Shown piece after piece: positions 59,861-64,000 of a DNA stretch of 64,000 bases. The stretch is taken from contig OX387606.1 of NCBI GenBank assembly GCA_947568835.1, positions 9,176,001-9,240,000 of the forward strand. Direction: 5' to 3'. The position numbers and the translations under genes were made by a program. The number at the start of each line of letters is the position of its first letter. Position 1 is the stretch's first letter. Below the pieces are notes generated by a model. That model worked only from the letters and a program-made list of their open reading frames with translations, made no database searches and was not told the DNA's origin. Source of the stretch: Protonemura montana. Lineage: Eukaryota > Arthropoda > Insecta > Plecoptera > Nemouridae.

Positions 59861-62800
59861 GCTATTTGATCTTGTGTCTGGGAAATGGAGCATTCGATCC
59901 GACTTTCAAACATATGTCTATATTTTTCCAACATTTTTCCGAAATTTTTTTCCAAGTCTAGAACCTACCCTCTCAAAAGGATGTATACGAATGTGGTTTA
60001 CTTTTGAAAGGATCCATATGAAAATTGGCCTGATAAATAAGTGTATTTGTAATTCAATTAAAAGTAAATTTAAATTATGTCGAGAAACAACTTTCTTCGT
60101 ATGAACAATCGTGGTCTACAACTGAAACTTATAGTTTAGATAACTGTAGATAACTTCAATGTTAAACGAGTTTTTAACTTTGGTTGAGTAGCGTATAGAA
60201 ATTAATCAATTGCATCAGAAAGTACTTGACAAATCTGGAAAATTCCAGTTTTTTGGAAAACTGTTAATATTTAAAAAATGACCGATTTTAAGTTGATGTT
60301 TCGTTTGCCATGCTCATCCTTTATAGAGGATGAAAGTTCTGCTTGGAAAAGTCAGCAATGACTTGAGTTTTTATGTGAAACACCTTTCAAGGTTTTTTTT
60401 TTATTGAAGTTACCATATACACTGATTAGCTGGACTATATGCGGTGATTGTAAACTAATTGCGGACGTGTCAAAGCTGGGACATGACATTTATACGCAGA
60501 TACCCAGGGAAGGCCCGAAGGAGATCCATTTGTTATCAATAAAATAAATTGTCTGCTGCGCTACAACTTGAATCGAGGTTACGTACTTAAAATTGAGTTT
60601 ATCGTACCTTCATTTACCCACAAGTATTTTCACAAATACCAACCTAGAACGATATTGAGCCTTAAACCTAAAGTGTGAGATTTTTAACGCAGGATGAATG
60701 AATTTCCGTCCTAAAAGTTATTTTGTTGTCGGACTACACAATTGGTGTTCAAGTGGGACTGTAAAAATCCTCGTTTTGCAATGTGCAGAGGTGGAATCGT
60801 TTTACAATTGTTGTCCAGGGATGATATAAAAAACTCTTTTTACAATTGGTGTCCAACGATGGGATTAAAAATAATCCTCGTTTACATTTGGTGACCATTG
60901 GTGGGATGTTAAAATTTATCGTTTTACAATTGGTGTCTTAATGTGTGTTATGAGGTGTTTACGTATATCTCGGTGGTGTTGTCGTCTCGTTATAAATTGA
61001 GCTCAGAGCATCAGTTAAACGATTAATTATAAAATGCTCAGCGTCATGATTTACAATGCTTTTATTACTTTCATGTTGTTAGAAATATGTTTATAATAAT
61101 AATTTCTTTATTTACATGATTATTGTGTTTGGGTAAGGTATACAAGAATTAAATGCCATCGAGTAATAGATTCAGTTATATTAAGATTTTCTTTAGCAAG
61201 TCGAAAACTTATAAACACATTTATTTATTATTGTAAATTATAGTATTGCATTTGGGTAAAATTTCTAATGGAGATGTTACTGATTTCTAGAGGTCCGTTC
61301 CACCATCTTCTATCTCTGCAAAAATGGTTGTCGGATAGAGGGAGATGAGGTATAACAATTACGTGCGTTTGGACTGTAGTTCATTGGAACCAATTTTCTG
61401 TGGTATATCGGACGTGGGGATGGAGTGCATTATATGTTATAGATTTGTCAAGAAAGATCATGAAAATGGGATAAGAAAGTGAAGCCCACACATATAGAGT
61501 ATTTAGTACATGACTGATAGATGGCTATTTTGAGTATTCTTGATAAACATGTTGCCAGCGAGCGCATTTACTATGATGCAAGCTAGGTAGGCAATGATTG
61601 CTTATTCACAATGAAAGATTCAAGCCTCGAGCCAAGGCAAAACGAGAAGATGTAGCAAGACTTTTTGGTTTAATCGAATCAATATATAGTTTGTGCATAA
61701 TAAATATAAATTCAACACGAGTTAAGATCGGTCCAATCAAAATGAGGCTCGTTGATCATCATTATCAATTGTACTGGCAAGGCGCACGCTTGACGTCAAT
61801 TAGGTGCAGCAGTTGGTTCAAATAATTTATATTTAAGTAACAATTTGATTCATTAAAAATAGACTCAATCATTTTTAGAGTGCACCTGTGAATACTTTCT
61901 TAACGGCATTGTGAAAATGCATTACAACTATATAATAACTATTTATATAACCCACTCAAATTCTCAGACTGAATCATATGAAGACAACCATTACAAAAAA
62001 ACAATTTAGCAAATCAATAATTGTTTTTTTTTCAACACATTTTTCAATCGAACGCTCATTATTGCATTATGTTCATTATAATTATCACAGAATTTTTAAC
62101 GAAAATAACAAATAATCATTTCAGTATAACAATTCGTCGGCCGCACGCAGTGCTGCGTATGACAGGCTATTTTTTTTTTTATGTACGCGTCACGCATTCA
62201 TAGGCCGCTCGTAACATTATTAAAATCAGCTTTTGTAACAATTTACAACCGGACGCATGCACGCAACATTGCACAACAATTTAACAATTACTCTAACAAC
62301 GACTAAGAATCTATCACATCTTCGTTCTTGTCTAGGTATAGAGATCCGTTTTTCTGAAATTCAAATAGCGCTAACGGGTTTGAAAATATCGATTTAAAAG
62401 CACGTCGTCATTTACCCGAAAGAAAAAAATAAATCTCATCCAGATTTTAGTCAATGGGGGTGTCGATAGGTAAGAGTTGACAAAGAGTTTTGGGATTTAT
62501 TTCTTCCTTACCCTGTTAATGCCACACAATATTTGCCTTTATGCTCATTTCTTGAGTTATGCCACTTTTTTCTAGTTCAACCACTATGAGTTCGGCACGG
62601 TTTGCCCATTTCATTTTATTTCAAATTGCCAATTTCCATAATCTAGTTTTTATAGCCCAACGAAATAACGACGTGGCTGAGGTGGCGCGTTTGAACATAC
62701 TGGGCGAGGGGGTGGTTAGAGCAGTGGGGGTGCGGCGAAGAGCCGGGGAAGGTTCTGTGACAGAAAGCTTAGCAGCATGCTTGCAAATTAGGTGAAACGA

Positions 62801-64000
62801 GTTTGAAAACCAACAATTCGTGTACTCATGATAAAACATTGTGGGGCGTTGCAAAGCCACTGGTTATGCAGAACGGAACTCGCTAGAGGGTTTGCGTGAT
62901 CCTCTATTTTTTAACAACTTTTAACTGAACTTCATATAGCTCATAATATTAGAGTTGAGAGAGACCTAATTGTTTTTTTTTCAATCAAAAATGATCAAAG
63001 ACTAACATCAAAAATATCTTTGATTGGCTTTGATTCCGTCTTCAATCTTAATTTCCTTTCCCGTCGCCTTTACTTGCTTATCGTAGCGCAAGCAACCCAT
63101 ACCCATATATGTCTACGCGAAGAAGCCAGGCAAGACGTCTATGTTTAAAGCGGCGTACTGCTCCTATACTTTCTACATGACTATTGCTACGTTACAGGAG
63201 AAGAATTGATTGAAAGTCTAGTGTTTCTTTTAAGAGATTCAGCATAAAGCCAAAAACATGAAGTTGTTTGCTATTCGTGGATAGCAGTCACATTTTTTTT
63301 ATTAGTTAACTGTGTTTTTGGGTTAACACTTGAATTTCGACATGGACATATTATTTAAGTTATATTTTCAAGATTTTTTCAGAAAGTAGAATTTACTTGT
63401 TTCTTGAATGTGCAGAATCATCAATTTGACTATCGAAACTTATATGCAGTTTACTGGATTAGTTGCTCGTTCTTTTCGCGAGCTCTGCGAACTGCATTCA
63501 GAGGTTGTGTCGATTTCTGACCCAAGTTTGACCGTTTCTCAAAAAAATATAACAAAAAAAATGTTTTTGTCCACACGAAGATTTCAAACTTTCACCAAAA
63601 ACACGTGCATTGACAGTAATTAACAACAATCATAGTTATCGGAATATTTCGTTCAAAATTCACGCTAATCGCAAAACGAAAAATACTCGTTGCCTAATAA
63701 ATAATAATTATAAAACGCACCAGTTCAAGTTCAAATTCTCGAAGACGGAGCAACGAATTTCGAGATGTGTACTTTAAAAACACCAACCTCCAGAGCACTT
63801 AACTATTTTGCCGTGCACAATTGCACCGGGCACTGTTCTTCGAAAGTCTCCCAAAAAATTCGAATTTTTTGTCTGCTTGTAATAATTTTCATCGCCGGTA
63901 TTAACGGTACACAGTTTTCTTTACATAGTGATCGAAAAAAAAAAAAATGTTAAAACTTCCTGTCCATTTTTATTCTGTTGTGTTTGATTTTTCATGTAGT
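59861..64000. other. Right flank, no gene supported
   Basis: AT-rich DNA with short frames only. Contains the degenerate tandem repeat at 60738-60940. A GC-richer patch at about 62670-62790 has open frames on both strands (plus reads VARLNILGEGVVRAV) that I cannot assign. I see no RNA gene, splice-bounded exon or transposase. Confidence 0.45.
60738..60940 (+). repeat. Degenerate tandem repeat, about 41-bp unit, about five copies
   Basis: Consensus roughly ACAATTGGTGTCCAANGGTG followed by GGATTAAAAATAATCCTCG and TTTT. ACAATTGGTGT recurs at about 60738, 60852 and 60926, with decayed versions near 60779, 60811 and 60893. Unit length varies by a few bases. Confidence 0.7.

Noticed and set aside
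62559-62860. Overlapping frames on both strands in a GC-richer patch
   Set aside because: Some peptide stretches look transposon-like, but nothing specific enough to name, and the frames shadow each other.
1-64000. CRISPR array, operon, prophage or other prokaryotic system
   Set aside because: All genes have spliceosomal introns and poly(A) signals, and no direct-repeat/spacer array is present.

Overview
This window is nuclear DNA from an arthropod, most likely an insect or close relative. It is AT-rich, its genes are cut by many GT-AG introns, and the two best-conserved proteins (tyrosine hydroxylase and the TRPA1 channel) align closely with insect versions as I know them. There are no operons, no bacterial features, no CRISPR array and no complete autonomous transposon. 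Exon models below come from reading frames, splice-site phase and family similarity, without transcript data.

Layout. (1) 1-16 kb, plus strand: a complete ten-exon tyrosine hydroxylase gene (TH; pale in Drosophila; 569 aa). It has a TATA-like box, a 5.3 kb first intron, and two in-frame acidic exons that look like an optional cassette. (2) 16.2-17.6 kb, plus: a three-exon unrecognised protein (281 aa). (3) 18.2-23.1 kb, plus: an atypical small GTPase of the RERG/RERGL branch (213 aa) without the usual switch residues. (4) 23.6-26.2 kb, minus: the beta subunit of general transcription factor TFIIE, tail-to-tail with the GTPase gene. (5) 26.4-29.7 kb, plus: an unrecognised, helix-rich protein of about 918 aa, starting 288 bases from the TFIIE start and probably sharing its promoter. 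(6) 30.5 to about 59.8 kb, minus: the TRPA1 channel gene, about 20 exons, filling nearly half the window. (7) 60-64 kb: no gene that I can support.

The most interesting content is isoform structure. TRPA1 has two adjacent, phase-compatible exons of 37 and 36 codons that both begin IKYSF, so they look mutually exclusive. One carries the LQC cysteine that family knowledge links to electrophile sensing; the other has no cysteine. TRPA1 also has an alternative first coding exon deep in its largest intron, just downstream of a CG-rich block that could be its promoter. TH shows a similar cassette arrangement with two acidic exons.

Non-coding content includes two copies of a SINE with a 5S rRNA-derived head, two foldback elements around a tRNA-like core, two further dispersed repeat families, a perfect 32-bp palindrome beside a hairpin element, and several tandem repeats. 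The protein genes have no evident functional link beyond being neighbours, although TH (dopamine and cuticle chemistry) and TRPA1 (nociception and thermosensation) both act in the nervous system.
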